Shown one piece after another: positions 36,031 to 45,700 of a DNA stretch of 64,000 nt. The position numbers and the translations under genes were made by a program. The notes beneath the pieces were generated by a model. It searched no databases and was not told the origin of the DNA. It saw only the letters and a program-made list of their open reading frames with translations. The first letter of the stretch is position 1. Every line of letters begins with the position of its first letter. This DNA comes from JAICMB01 sp035295125 (GTDB taxonomy: Bacteria > Acidobacteriota > Terriglobia > Bryobacterales > Bryobacteraceae), in the NCBI GenBank assembly GCA_035295125.1, contig DATGJP010000008.1, positions 62,001 through 126,000 on the forward strand, given 5' to 3'.

Positions 36031-37284
36031 ATGGCGAACGTCAGTGTACTGACCGAATTGCGAGCGCGGGTTGCTGCGATCGATCGAAAGTTTGCCGAGC
36101 GGTTGCCTCCGGCTCCACCGCCTCCCCGAGTGGAAGCTCCGGAGCAGTATTTCGTCCAGGAGTGGCTGCACGGCGACGAGGTGGAGACGCCCTTCGGACG
36201 GCATTTCGAGACCGAGCGGCTGTACCAGCGGCACCGGCGGTACGGGTCAATGGATATTTCCTCGCTCGCGGAAGTTCCCGCAAACGTCCTGGGCCTGATA
36301 GCCGGCGAACCGATGGAAGACGCCCCTCCGGAAAAATGGGCATTCCTCGATACGGAGACTACAGGGCTCTCGGGCACCGCTGGGACGTATGCGTTTCTGG
36401 TTGGCGTGGGCCGCATTACTCCGGAGGGTTTTCGCGTGCGTCAGTTTTTCATGCGGGAACCGCGCGAGGAGATGAGCCTGTTGTGGCGACTGGCGGAGCA
36501 TCTTGCGGAGTTCGATGTTCTCATTACCTACAACGGGAAAGCGTACGATGAGCCGCTGCTGGAAACACGGTACCGGATTTTCCGGATGCCGGCTCCTTTT
36601 GTGCGCCTGGCTCATGTGGACGTACTTTTTGCCGCTCGGCGGCTTTGGAAGCTGCGTTTTGAGAGCTGCCGGCTGGTGCGGCTGGAGAACCAGATTCTCG
36701 GAATTGAACGGCAGGGAGATCTTCCCGGAGAGCTGATTCCGTACGTGTACGTCGAATATTTGCGGACTCGCGAAGCGTTTCAATTGATGCCGATTTTCCA
36801 TCACAATTCGATGGATATTGTGACGCTGGCGTGCCTGACTGCGATTGTTCCAGGGGCGTTTCAGGGGGATCTCAGGAATGGCGCGGAAATGGTGGCGGTG
36901 GCGCGGTGGCTGCGGCGTGAGGGGGAGTGGGAGCGGGCACGGGATTTGTTCCGGCGGGCGGTGGACCGGGGGCTGGCGGACCATCTGCTGTTTCGCACGC
37001 TTTGGGATATTGCCGGATTGGAGAAGAAGCTGGGGCGGCATGCGGCGGCGTTTGAGGTTTTGCGGGAGCTGGCGGAGTCGCGGAATCCTTTTCGGGCGGC
37101 GGCGTGGATCGAGGTGGCGAAATATTACGAGCACCGGGAGAAGAATTACTCCGAGGCGCTCGCGGCTGCTGTGGCGGCTCTGGCTCTGAGCGACGGGGCC
37201 GGAATTCGTCGGCGGTTAGCCCGGTTGGAGCGGCGCCTCATGCGGAAAAGCGCACAGGCAAAGAGGCCTGCGCCGATGATTTAG
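36031..37284 (+). CDS. YprB-like RNase H-fold exonuclease with TPR-like C-terminus
   Basis: A 417-residue protein. The central part (about residues 100-285) is the ribonuclease-H-like domain of the YprB family: WAFLDTETTGLSGTAGTYAF holds the first Asp-x-Glu, FDVLITYNGKAYDEPLLE the second motif, and FHHNSMDIVTLACL the last, the DEDDh-type order. The N-terminus is a proline-rich linker. The C-terminal 110 residues are helical repeats like TPR (ARWLRREGEWERARDLFRRA, WIEVAKYYEHREKNYSEALA). It probably degrades DNA or RNA from 3' ends; the substrate is unknown. Placement right after cdsA suggests co-transcription. Confidence 0.82.
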   Translation: MANVSVLTELRARVAAIDRKFAERLPPAPPPPRVEAPEQYFVQEWLHGDEVETPFGRHFETERLYQRHRRYGSMDISSLAEVPANVLGLIAGEPMEDAPPEKWAFLDTETTGLSGTAGTYAFLVGVGRITPEGFRVRQFFMREPREEMSLLWRLAEHLAEFDVLITYNGKAYDEPLLETRYRIFRMPAPFVRLAHVDVLFAARRLWKLRFESCRLVRLENQILGIERQGDLPGELIPYVYVEYLRTREAFQLMPIFHHNSMDIVTLACLTAIVPGAFQGDLRNGAEMVAVARWLRREGEWERARDLFRRAVDRGLADHLLFRTLWDIAGLEKKLGRHAAAFEVLRELAESRNPFRAAAWIEVAKYYEHREKNYSEALAAAVAALALSDGAGIRRRLARLERRLMRKSAQAKRPAPMI

Positions 37285-37351
37285 GGCAGTATTCAAAGTG
37301 GTATAGTTAAATCACCCGCTCGGATTTCCTTTACTGTTCCCCGCCTTCGAG

Positions 37352-40300
37352 GTGTGCTCCATGCAACGAATCGCTCGCTTAATTTCTGCCCTTTTAGCCT
37401 GCAATGCTTTATTGGCCGCGGCGTTTGCCGCAACCACGAGTTCCGGATCGGCCCCAAGCATAACGAGCCTGAGTCCCGGTTTCACGGTGGCTGGGGGACC
37501 GGCTTTTCCACTCATCGTAACTGGGTCGAACTTCCAGGCAACAACTGGTGTTTTCTTTGGCGGTACTCCGCTCGCGACCACATTTGTGACCGCCAGCCAA
37601 CTCGACGCTGTTGTGCCGGCGAACTTGATCGCGGTCCCGGGTGCCCCCATGGTTACGATGGTCAATCCCGACGGCCAACGATCGAATTCGGTTGCATTCA
37701 GCATCACGGGGACGATCTACGCTTGTGGGTCCCTGCGGTTTAGCGGCACGGTTGGCGGCGTGAGTTCGCATGGAAATTGCAGTGTGAGCACGTCTCCAGC
37801 GGGCGGGTTGGTTGTTGTTTCGAGTATTAACGGCAACGGCCTCTCGGCGGCTGTCGCTGATGGCACGCTCTACGTGGCGGCGAACCCGGCCGGACTCGCG
37901 GCGGGCACTTATAACGGCAGTATTACGCTGTCGGCGGGCGGCTGCCCGGACCTGACTGTGAGTGTCACGTTCACAATAGTGGGCGCAACCGTCCTCTACG
38001 CTCAGCAAGGCCCGCAACTGTTCGGAACACCGGCGACGCCGTACGTCACGCAAGGACTATCGGTCGCAATTTCGGCCGATGGCAACACGCTCATCGTTGG
38101 CACACTCGACTTCATCGGGTCCGGTGGCGCATATATCTTCACGCGCACACGTGGACAGTGGTCCCAGCAAGGGCCGCCGCTGATCGGCAGTCCCGCGATT
38201 GGCACCGGGGTTCAAGGGGCGTCGGTCGCACTTTCAGAAGACGGCAATACCGCAATCATCGGCGCTCCTTTCGACAACAACGCAGTCGGCGCAGCCTGGA
38301 TTTGGACGCGTTCAGCGGGTCAGTGGACACAGCAGGCCAAGCTGGTGGGCGACGCGATCGGGACAGCGCACGAGGGATCGGCCGTGGCGCTTTCCGCAGA
38401 TGGAAATACGGCTGCGATCGGCGGGTTTAGGGACAATAACGACGTCGGGGCGGTCTGGGTCTGGACTCGCAACGGCACGCAATGGACGCAAAAGGCGAAG
38501 CTGGTTGGGACCGGCGCCACGACTCAATCGCGGCAAGGGGACATAGTCTCATTGTCCGCCGATGGCACAACCCTGATTGAGAGCGCGGGCACTGGGGCGG
38601 GCGAAATATGGGTTTTTGCACTTTCCGACGGCGTCTGGACACAGCAAGGGGATGTGTTCATTGCGCCCGGAAACCTTCAGGGTTTTGACTTTGATGTGTC
38701 AGCGGATGGGAACACCGCGATCATCCTCAGCGCGCCCAATCCATACCCGTCCATATGGACACGTTCCAATGGTCAATGGACGCTCGCGACCACACTACAG
38801 CCGGTGGAAGGAGACTCACCGTCATTCGTAGCAATCTCTGGTGACGGGCACACCGCAGCAATCGGATCGGGAAGCGGATTCTGGGTTTTCACGGGTTCAG
38901 GAAGTAGCTGGGTGCAGCAGGGCGGGAAACAGGAAGTTGCCTATAGCGAGGGTGTGGCGTTGGTGATTTCAAACGATGGAAGCACCATCGCCACGGGCGG
39001 CGGGGGAACCTGGGTTTTTGTCAAAGGGACGAATACCGGACCGGCGCCTGTGATCGCTGATCTCAGTCCGAATTCCAGGCCTGCCGCCGCCAGCGGAGGA
39101 TTTATTCTGACGGTCGACGGGGCGAACTTTCTTCCGGGAGCCGTGGTGCAATTCGGGGGCACCCCGGTAGTTACGAGTTATGTCACTCCGACTCAGCTCA
39201 CGGCTGTGGTTTCCTCGTCCCAGGTTGCCGCTGCCGGAACACCTTCGGCAGTTGTGATCAATCCCGATGGGACGCGCTCCAATGCGGCAACTTTCAGCGT
39301 GCTCGAGACGGTCACATCGACGTGCGCGACCTTGAACTTCAGCGCTACGGTTAGCGGACAGGCGAGCCCCCCGCAGGTTTGCGGTGTAGGCACCGTACCT
39401 GATGGCGGGGCTGTTACCGTATCTCAAACCAACGGCGCATGGCTTTCGGCGGCCGTAAACGCCGGAGTGCTGACGGCGACGGCCAATCCTACCGGCCTGG
39501 CGGCAGGTACGTACACGGGTAGCATCACGCTGGCGGCGAATGGATTCACGAGCACGACGATCAGCGTCTCGTTCCTGGTTGTGGAGACGACGGTCTCCTA
39601 TTCGCCGCAGACTCCGAAACTGGTGGGGACCCCTCAGATTTTGGGCGGGGAACAGGGATACTCGGTTGCGATTTCGGATGACGGGAATACGGCTGTGGTT
39701 GGCGCGCCTGCGAATGCCGGCTCGACAGGGGGGACGGGCGGCGCTTTCGTGTTTGTGCGGTCCGGCAATGGCTGGACGCAGCAGGGCCCGGAGCTTGTCG
39801 GTTCTTCCGCGATCGGCGCAGCGGCGCAAGGTTTCTCCGTGGCGATTTCACGCGATGGGCAAACGATTCTCATCGGAGGGCCGAATGACAACAACGGAGC
39901 CGGTGCAGCCTGGGTCTTCATACGTTCCGGCGCGGCGTGGACCGAGCAGGCGAAATTGATAGCGCGCGATAGCATTGGCGTTTCGCATCAGGGTTACTCC
40001 GTCGCGCTTTCCGGCGATGGAACGACCGCGGCGATCGGCGGCCCTTACGATAACCACAACATCGGTGCGGTGTGGGTCTGGATAAGGGGTGCGCAGTGGG
40101 GGGAGGAGGACAAACTGGTCGGCGGCGATTACGCGTTACCAACACCGCAAAACGGATTCTCGGTTGCGCTATCGGCGGATGGGTACACACTTATGGAGGG
40201 TGGCATCATCGACCAGCGGTCGGTGGGAGACGCCTGGTTTTTCGTTTTCTCACACAGCGTGTGGCAACCTCAGGGAATCGGTCACAGGCCAGATGCCGGG

Positions 40301-42703
40301 GGATCGCCCGGACAGGGTATTTCGGTGGCACTGTCGGCCGACGGCAATACAGCCATCATGTCCGGGGTGGAAGGCAGCCCTCGCGGAGTTGGATTGATTC
40401 TGACCCGAGCCAATGGACAGTGGACCCAGAGGACTAGCCTGTTTACTCTGGATGGCGGCGACGGCGTTCCACAACCGACCTCGGTGGCGCTATCGGGCGA
40501 TGGTTCGATCGCGATCGTCGGCGGCGCTTCCGACATTTCGGGCGCAGGTGCGGTTTGGATCTTCACCGGATCGGGTGGACTGTGGATAGAGCAAGGGAGC
40601 AAACTGCTGGGAGCGGGAGCGGCCGGTGTCGCGGGGCAAGGCTCTGCGGTATCGATTTCGGGAGACGGTGGCACGTTGCTCTGGGGCGGTCCGTTGGACA
40701 ATGCGTTCACTGGCGCGGCCTGGATCGACACGATCGTACGTCCCGGGCCCGTGGTTACGGGCTTGAGTCCGAGTTCGACGGCGGCCGGCGGCGCGGGCTT
40801 CACTCTCACCTTGAACGGCGCAAACTTCGCGCCGGGGGCCGTGGTGAAGTGGAACAACGCTGTTCTCGTCACAACTTTTGTAAGCGCTAACCAGGTGACT
40901 GCGGCTGTTCCTGCATCGTTGATCGCCTCCGTGGGAGCGGCCGCGGTTACGGTGGTGAACCCGGATCAACAGGTATCGGGAGCAAGTAGCTTCTCCATTG
41001 CGCAGCCGTCGTTCACCGTGGTTTGTGTGCCGCCGGCACTGAGCTTCGCTTACACGATCGGCGGGGCGGCGCCGGGCGCGCAAACGTGCAGTATCACGAG
41101 CACCCCGAGTGGTCTTGCTGTGACCGCCAACTCGAGCAGTGGCTGGGTCTCAACCTCTCTCAGCTCCGCCTCCACACCGACCACGCTGAGTGTGTCGATC
41201 AACACCAACGGTCTTGCAGCGGGGTTCTATCAAGGCCTCATAAACCTTTCGTCTCCGGGGGCAGCCAGCTCGAGCGTGCCCGTGGCGCTTACGGTTATCA
41301 CAGGAGGCGCGGCATTCGCTTTGTCACCCGGTTCAACGACTATTGGCGGGGGTGGCGGCACTGGATCGGTGTCCGTGATCGCGAGTATATCGACGGCGCC
41401 TTGGCAGGCCATGAGCGCCGTGAACTGGATCACCATTGCTTCGGGCAGTTCAGGAACGGGTAACGGAACAGTGAACTATGTCGTGGGCGTGAACAGTTCG
41501 ACGCTGCCGCGGACGGGTACGATCACGATTGCCGGGATTCCATTTGCGATTACGCAGGCGCCCACGAACGGCTTGGGATTCTATAACGTGACGCCCTGCC
41601 GCGTTGTGGATACCAGGCGTCCGCTTGGCCCGCTGGGAGGGCCGCGTATTATGGCGGGGTCGACACGGGATTTCGCAATCGCCGCGAGTGCGTGCGGGAT
41701 TCCGACGTCCGCAAAAGCGTATTCGTTCAACGTCACCGCCGTGCCTTCGACCTTGCTGTCGTACCTGACGATATGGCCCGCCGGCCAGAGCCAGCCGTAT
41801 GTTTCGACGTTAAATTCGCCGGACGGGGTCACGGTCGCAAACGCCGCGATTGTGCCCACGGGTAACAACGGCGCGGTGAGCGTGTTCGCGAGTGACGAAA
41901 CCGATGTCATTATCGACATCAATGGATATTTCGCGCCGCCGGATGCCTCGGCGCTGGCTTTTCACCCCGTGACGCCGTGCCGTGTTGCCGACACTCGCAG
42001 CGGACAGAGGCTGGCGGCCGGCGAGATTCGACCGATTACCGTGAGCGGCAGTTGTGGAATTCCCGCGAATGCGCAAGCGTTCGCTTTGAACATGACGGTG
42101 CTGCCGGTGGATCGGCTGCAATTCCTGACGACGTGGCCTGCTGGGCAGAGCCAGCCAACCGTTTCAACGCTGAACGCGACCGACGGGCGCGTGGTGGCGA
42201 ATGCTGCGATTGTGCCGGCCGGCCCCACCGGTGCGATCAACGTCTTCGCGTCGGACGCAACGGACCTGGCCGTCGATATCAACGGGTACTTCGCACTTAG
42301 CGGCGAGGGATCAATATTCGCCTCGCCGGGTGGTTTGCTGTTCTATCCCACGACGCCTTGCCGGATCGCGGATACGCGGGGCGCGGCGGGCACATTTGGC
42401 GGACCACAGTTAGCCGGCGCGTCACACCGCGATTTTCCGATTCCTGCGAGTGGTTGCGGGTTGCCGGCATCCGCGCAGGCGTATTCGTTGAACATGACGG
42501 TCGTGCCTCCGGGACCGATGCAGTACCTCACGGTGTGGCCTCAGGGATCGGCACAGCCATACGTTTCGACGCTGAATTCGTATGGGGGGAAGGTGGTGGC
42601 GAACGCGGCGCTCGTGCCGGCAGGGATAAATGGCGGGATTTCGGTCTTTGTGAGTAATCCGAGCCAGGTGGTTATTGATACGAATGGGTATTTCGCGCAG
42701 TAG
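37352..42703 (+). CDS. giant secreted modular protein A: TIG, BACON-like, two 7-bladed propellers, 3 C-terminal modules
   Basis: A 1783-residue exported protein with a signal peptide in the first ~27 residues. By eye the order is: TIG (about 34-120), BACON-like (124-211), propeller 1 (214-558), TIG (566-653), BACON-like (656-744), propeller 2 (747-1128), TIG (1132-1217), two BACON-like domains (1220-1405), then three modules of about 125 residues (1409-1783). Each propeller has seven blades of the pattern GxSVALSADGNTAxIGGP...WTQQAKL. The C-terminal modules share PCRVVDTR, CGIPASAKAYS and INGYF. FG-GAP-like or integrin-like binding is plausible; no catalytic domain is visible. The paralogue B starts 14 bases downstream, so both are one transcript. 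Adhesion or carbohydrate binding is inference. Confidence 0.85.
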   Translation: MCSMQRIARLISALLACNALLAAAFAATTSSGSAPSITSLSPGFTVAGGPAFPLIVTGSNFQATTGVFFGGTPLATTFVTASQLDAVVPANLIAVPGAPMVTMVNPDGQRSNSVAFSITGTIYACGSLRFSGTVGGVSSHGNCSVSTSPAGGLVVVSSINGNGLSAAVADGTLYVAANPAGLAAGTYNGSITLSAGGCPDLTVSVTFTIVGATVLYAQQGPQLFGTPATPYVTQGLSVAISADGNTLIVGTLDFIGSGGAYIFTRTRGQWSQQGPPLIGSPAIGTGVQGASVALSEDGNTAIIGAPFDNNAVGAAWIWTRSAGQWTQQAKLVGDAIGTAHEGSAVALSADGNTAAIGGFRDNNDVGAVWVWTRNGTQWTQKAKLVGTGATTQSRQGDIVSLSADGTTLIESAGTGAGEIWVFALSDGVWTQQGDVFIAPGNLQGFDFDVSADGNTAIILSAPNPYPSIWTRSNGQWTLATTLQPVEGDSPSFVAISGDGHTAAIGSGSGFWVFTGSGSSWVQQGGKQEVAYSEGVALVISNDGSTIATGGGGTWVFVKGTNTGPAPVIADLSPNSRPAAASGGFILTVDGANFLPGAVVQFGGTPVVTSYVTPTQLTAVVSSSQVAAAGTPSAVVINPDGTRSNAATFSVLETVTSTCATLNFSATVSGQASPPQVCGVGTVPDGGAVTVSQTNGAWLSAAVNAGVLTATANPTGLAAGTYTGSITLAANGFTSTTISVSFLVVETTVSYSPQTPKLVGTPQILGGEQGYSVAISDDGNTAVVGAPANAGSTGGTGGAFVFVRSGNGWTQQGPELVGSSAIGAAAQGFSVAISRDGQTILIGGPNDNNGAGAAWVFIRSGAAWTEQAKLIARDSIGVSHQGYSVALSGDGTTAAIGGPYDNHNIGAVWVWIRGAQWGEEDKLVGGDYALPTPQNGFSVALSADGYTLMEGGIIDQRSVGDAWFFVFSHSVWQPQGIGHRPDAGGSPGQGISVALSADGNTAIMSGVEGSPRGVGLILTRANGQWTQRTSLFTLDGGDGVPQPTSVALSGDGSIAIVGGASDISGAGAVWIFTGSGGLWIEQGSKLLGAGAAGVAGQGSAVSISGDGGTLLWGGPLDNAFTGAAWIDTIVRPGPVVTGLSPSSTAAGGAGFTLTLNGANFAPGAVVKWNNAVLVTTFVSANQVTAAVPASLIASVGAAAVTVVNPDQQVSGASSFSIAQPSFTVVCVPPALSFAYTIGGAAPGAQTCSITSTPSGLAVTANSSSGWVSTSLSSASTPTTLSVSINTNGLAAGFYQGLINLSSPGAASSSVPVALTVITGGAAFALSPGSTTIGGGGGTGSVSVIASISTAPWQAMSAVNWITIASGSSGTGNGTVNYVVGVNSSTLPRTGTITIAGIPFAITQAPTNGLGFYNVTPCRVVDTRRPLGPLGGPRIMAGSTRDFAIAASACGIPTSAKAYSFNVTAVPSTLLSYLTIWPAGQSQPYVSTLNSPDGVTVANAAIVPTGNNGAVSVFASDETDVIIDINGYFAPPDASALAFHPVTPCRVADTRSGQRLAAGEIRPITVSGSCGIPANAQAFALNMTVLPVDRLQFLTTWPAGQSQPTVSTLNATDGRVVANAAIVPAGPTGAINVFASDATDLAVDINGYFALSGEGSIFASPGGLLFYPTTPCRIADTRGAAGTFGGPQLAGASHRDFPIPASGCGLPASAQAYSLNMTVVPPGPMQYLTVWPQGSAQPYVSTLNSYGGKVVANAALVPAGINGGISVFVSNPSQVVIDTNGYFAQ

Positions 42704-42717
42704 AGTCACGTGTCAAT

Positions 42718-45700
42718 ATGCAATCCAAAATTGGACTCAGCCTGATTCTGCTCATCGGGCATGCTGGGGTTGCCGTCGCGCAATACACGCAGCAGGGGCC
42801 AAAGCTGGTGGGCGAACCACAGGTGGCCGGAGCGCGGCAGGGTTACGCGGTAGCGATTTCTGGGGAAGGGAACACGGCGATCATCGGAGCGCCGCGAGAT
42901 AACGCATCTCCTTCATTGACGCCGGGCCTGGTGGGCGGCGCGTTTGTCTTCGTTCGAGCGGCGGGCCGATGGGTGCAGGATGGCGAGGAACTCGTCGGCT
43001 ACCCGACGGTCGGCGATAGCAAGCAGGGCTACTCCGTGGCGTTGTCGAGCGATGGCACGACTGCTCTTGTCGGGGGCCCATACGACAACAATTACACCGG
43101 CGCAGCGTGGGTATGGGTGCGCACGGGACAGCACTGGACGCTGCAGGCGAAGTTGGTGGCCACTGACAATGTGCAGGCGGCGTCGGGGCAGGGACTCGCC
43201 GTTTCCCTTTCGGCAGATGGAAACACTGCGGCGATCGGCGCGCCCGGTGAAAGTGCTGTGTGGATCTGGACGCGATCAGGCACGCAATGGTCGGAGCAGG
43301 CCAAAGTGGTGGGAACTGGAGGATATGGGCACCAGGGACGGACGGTGGCACTATCCGGCGACGGCGTCACCCTAGTCGAGGGCGGGGTCGACTATTCCCT
43401 CGACTATTCCACCAAGATCGCGAAAGCCCATTCGCTCGGCGGGACCTGGTTGCTCGCTCGCACAGGTGATCAGTGGACGCAGCAGGGTTTCGTGTCACTC
43501 GATATTACCTCTACATCTTTTTATCCTCAGGCAGCCGCGATTTCGGCGGATGGCAACACGGCGCTCATTTCTTCGCTCGGGACCTGGATCTGGAAGCGCT
43601 CCGCGGGCCAATGGACGCAGCAGACGCAATTGGTGAATTCGGGTGCGGTTATTTTTCCGCAGTCCATCGCGCTTTCAGCGGATGGTGCGACTGCGTGTAC
43701 GGTTATTGGGACGATCCAGGTCTTCTCCCAAAAAGGGGACCAGTGGACACAGCAGGAAAGCTCTCTGACTGGTACGGAAGGTGTGGGCTTCTACTCGCAG
43801 CCATTGACCGTTTCGGTTTCGGCCGATGGGAGCACGTTAATTTCGGGCAATCCGGCAGACAACAACGATCTTGGGTCAGCGTGGGTTTTCGCAAACCGCA
43901 CAACTGCAAGCAATGCACCCGCGATTGCCGATGTCTCCCCTGGTTCTGTTCCTGCCGGCGCTCCGTTTACGCTCACTGTTGACGGATCGAATTTCGTCGC
44001 GGGAGCGGTTGTTCAGTTCGGCGGTACGGCGCTCACGACGACATTCGTCAATGCGAACCGGCTGCAGGCGACGGTGCCCCCTGCGGCGACTGCAATACCG
44101 GGGTTTTCGGCTGCTGTTGTGGTGAACCCCGATGGGCAACAGTCGAACACCTTTCCCTTTGCCGTAATGGGGAGCCTCAACGTCCAATGCGCTACGTTCC
44201 CCCTTGTGTTCCAGACAGTCATTGGCGAGACTGTCACGGGGCCGCAGGGTTGCAAAGTCGGCACCTCGCCTCCCGGAGGGGAGGTTAGGGTGGTTGGAGC
44301 ATCGACCTGGCTTTCGACGAGTCTGGCATCCGGTATTCTGACCGTGGCCGCAAACCCGGCGGGCATGAGACCCGGGGACTACAACGGAGAGATTGACGTT
44401 TCGGGAGCCGGTCAAACTAGCGCGATCGGGGTGGCGCTCTACCTGGCGCCCGCAACAGCCTCATACATTCAACAGGGTCCGAAACTGACATTCCCGCAAT
44501 TGTCAGGAGCGATGCAAGGGTATGCGGTCGCGATATCGGGAGACGGGAATACCGCGATTCTCGGCACCAAGTCGAGTCAGCCAGGAACTTTTCTGGTCTT
44601 CACGCGCTCGGGAGGCGTCTGGTCGCCCGAGACCGCACGGCTGCCTCTCAGCGGCTCGCCGGATGTGCAGGGTGCGTCCGTAGCGCTGTCCTATGACGGG
44701 AACATCGCGCTAGTTGGTGTTCCGAGCGATGTGGGCGGCGTGGGAGCGGTGTCGGTGTTCGTACGTTCTGGCGGGCAGTGGATGCTTCAGGCGAAGTTGA
44801 GCGCTGACGACCACGCCGGCGCCTCGGGCCAGGGCAGTTCCGTTTCGCTCTCCGCCGACGGCAACACGGCGGCAGTCGGCGGCAACCTCGATAACAACGG
44901 CGCCGGCGCGGTATGGGTGTGGACACGTTCGGGTGCGCAGTGGACGGAACAGGCAAAGATGATAGCAACCGGCGATGCGAATGCCAGCGCTCAGGGAAGC
45001 GCTGTAGCTGTGGCCGCGGACGGCTCGACTTTGATTGAAAGCGGGGTAGATTTCACACCGTATCCCTATGAGTACGGCGCCGCTTGGGTGTTCGCGTTGT
45101 CTGAGGGGCAGTGGAAACAACAAGGTCCGAACTTGTATTACGCCCCGGTGCTGGGTTTAAGCGCTCCCGCCGTGGCGATTTCAGGGGACGGTAACACCGC
45201 GATTATGGGCACCGATGGTGGTGTGATCCTTCTGGTGCGATCAAGCGGACAATGGCTGTATTCCAACCCCGCCGGGCCTTCCGGACCTGCAGTGAGCATT
45301 TCAGCGGACGGTTCAATTGCGGTGGTCGGAAACCCCGCAAACCAATCGAATGGTTCCGTTTGGACGTTCGCGCGGTCTGAAGACAGATGGATCCTAATGC
45401 CGAACGAATTGGACGGCGCGGGCGCCATCGGGTCCCCGCAATTCGGTTCATCCGTAGCGGTGTCGGCCGACGGGAGCACGATCCTCGTGGGTGGGCCAGG
45501 GGACGACAATGGTACGGGAGCGGCGTGGGTGTTCGCCGCCGGCGTGACTTCCAACCCCGCACCGCTAGTCGCGAGTATTAGTCCAACTTCCGCGGCAGTC
45601 GGGACTGCCGGATTCACACTCACCGTCAACGGCTCGAACTTCGTCTCCGGATCGACGGTGCAATTCGGCGGAGTAGCGCTTTTCACGACCTACGTCGGCC

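Noticed and set aside
35151..36416. minus-strand open frame of 421 residues opposite uppS/cdsA
   Set aside because: uppS and cdsA are certain on the plus strand; the antisense translation is low in hydrophobic structure and rich in R, P and H.
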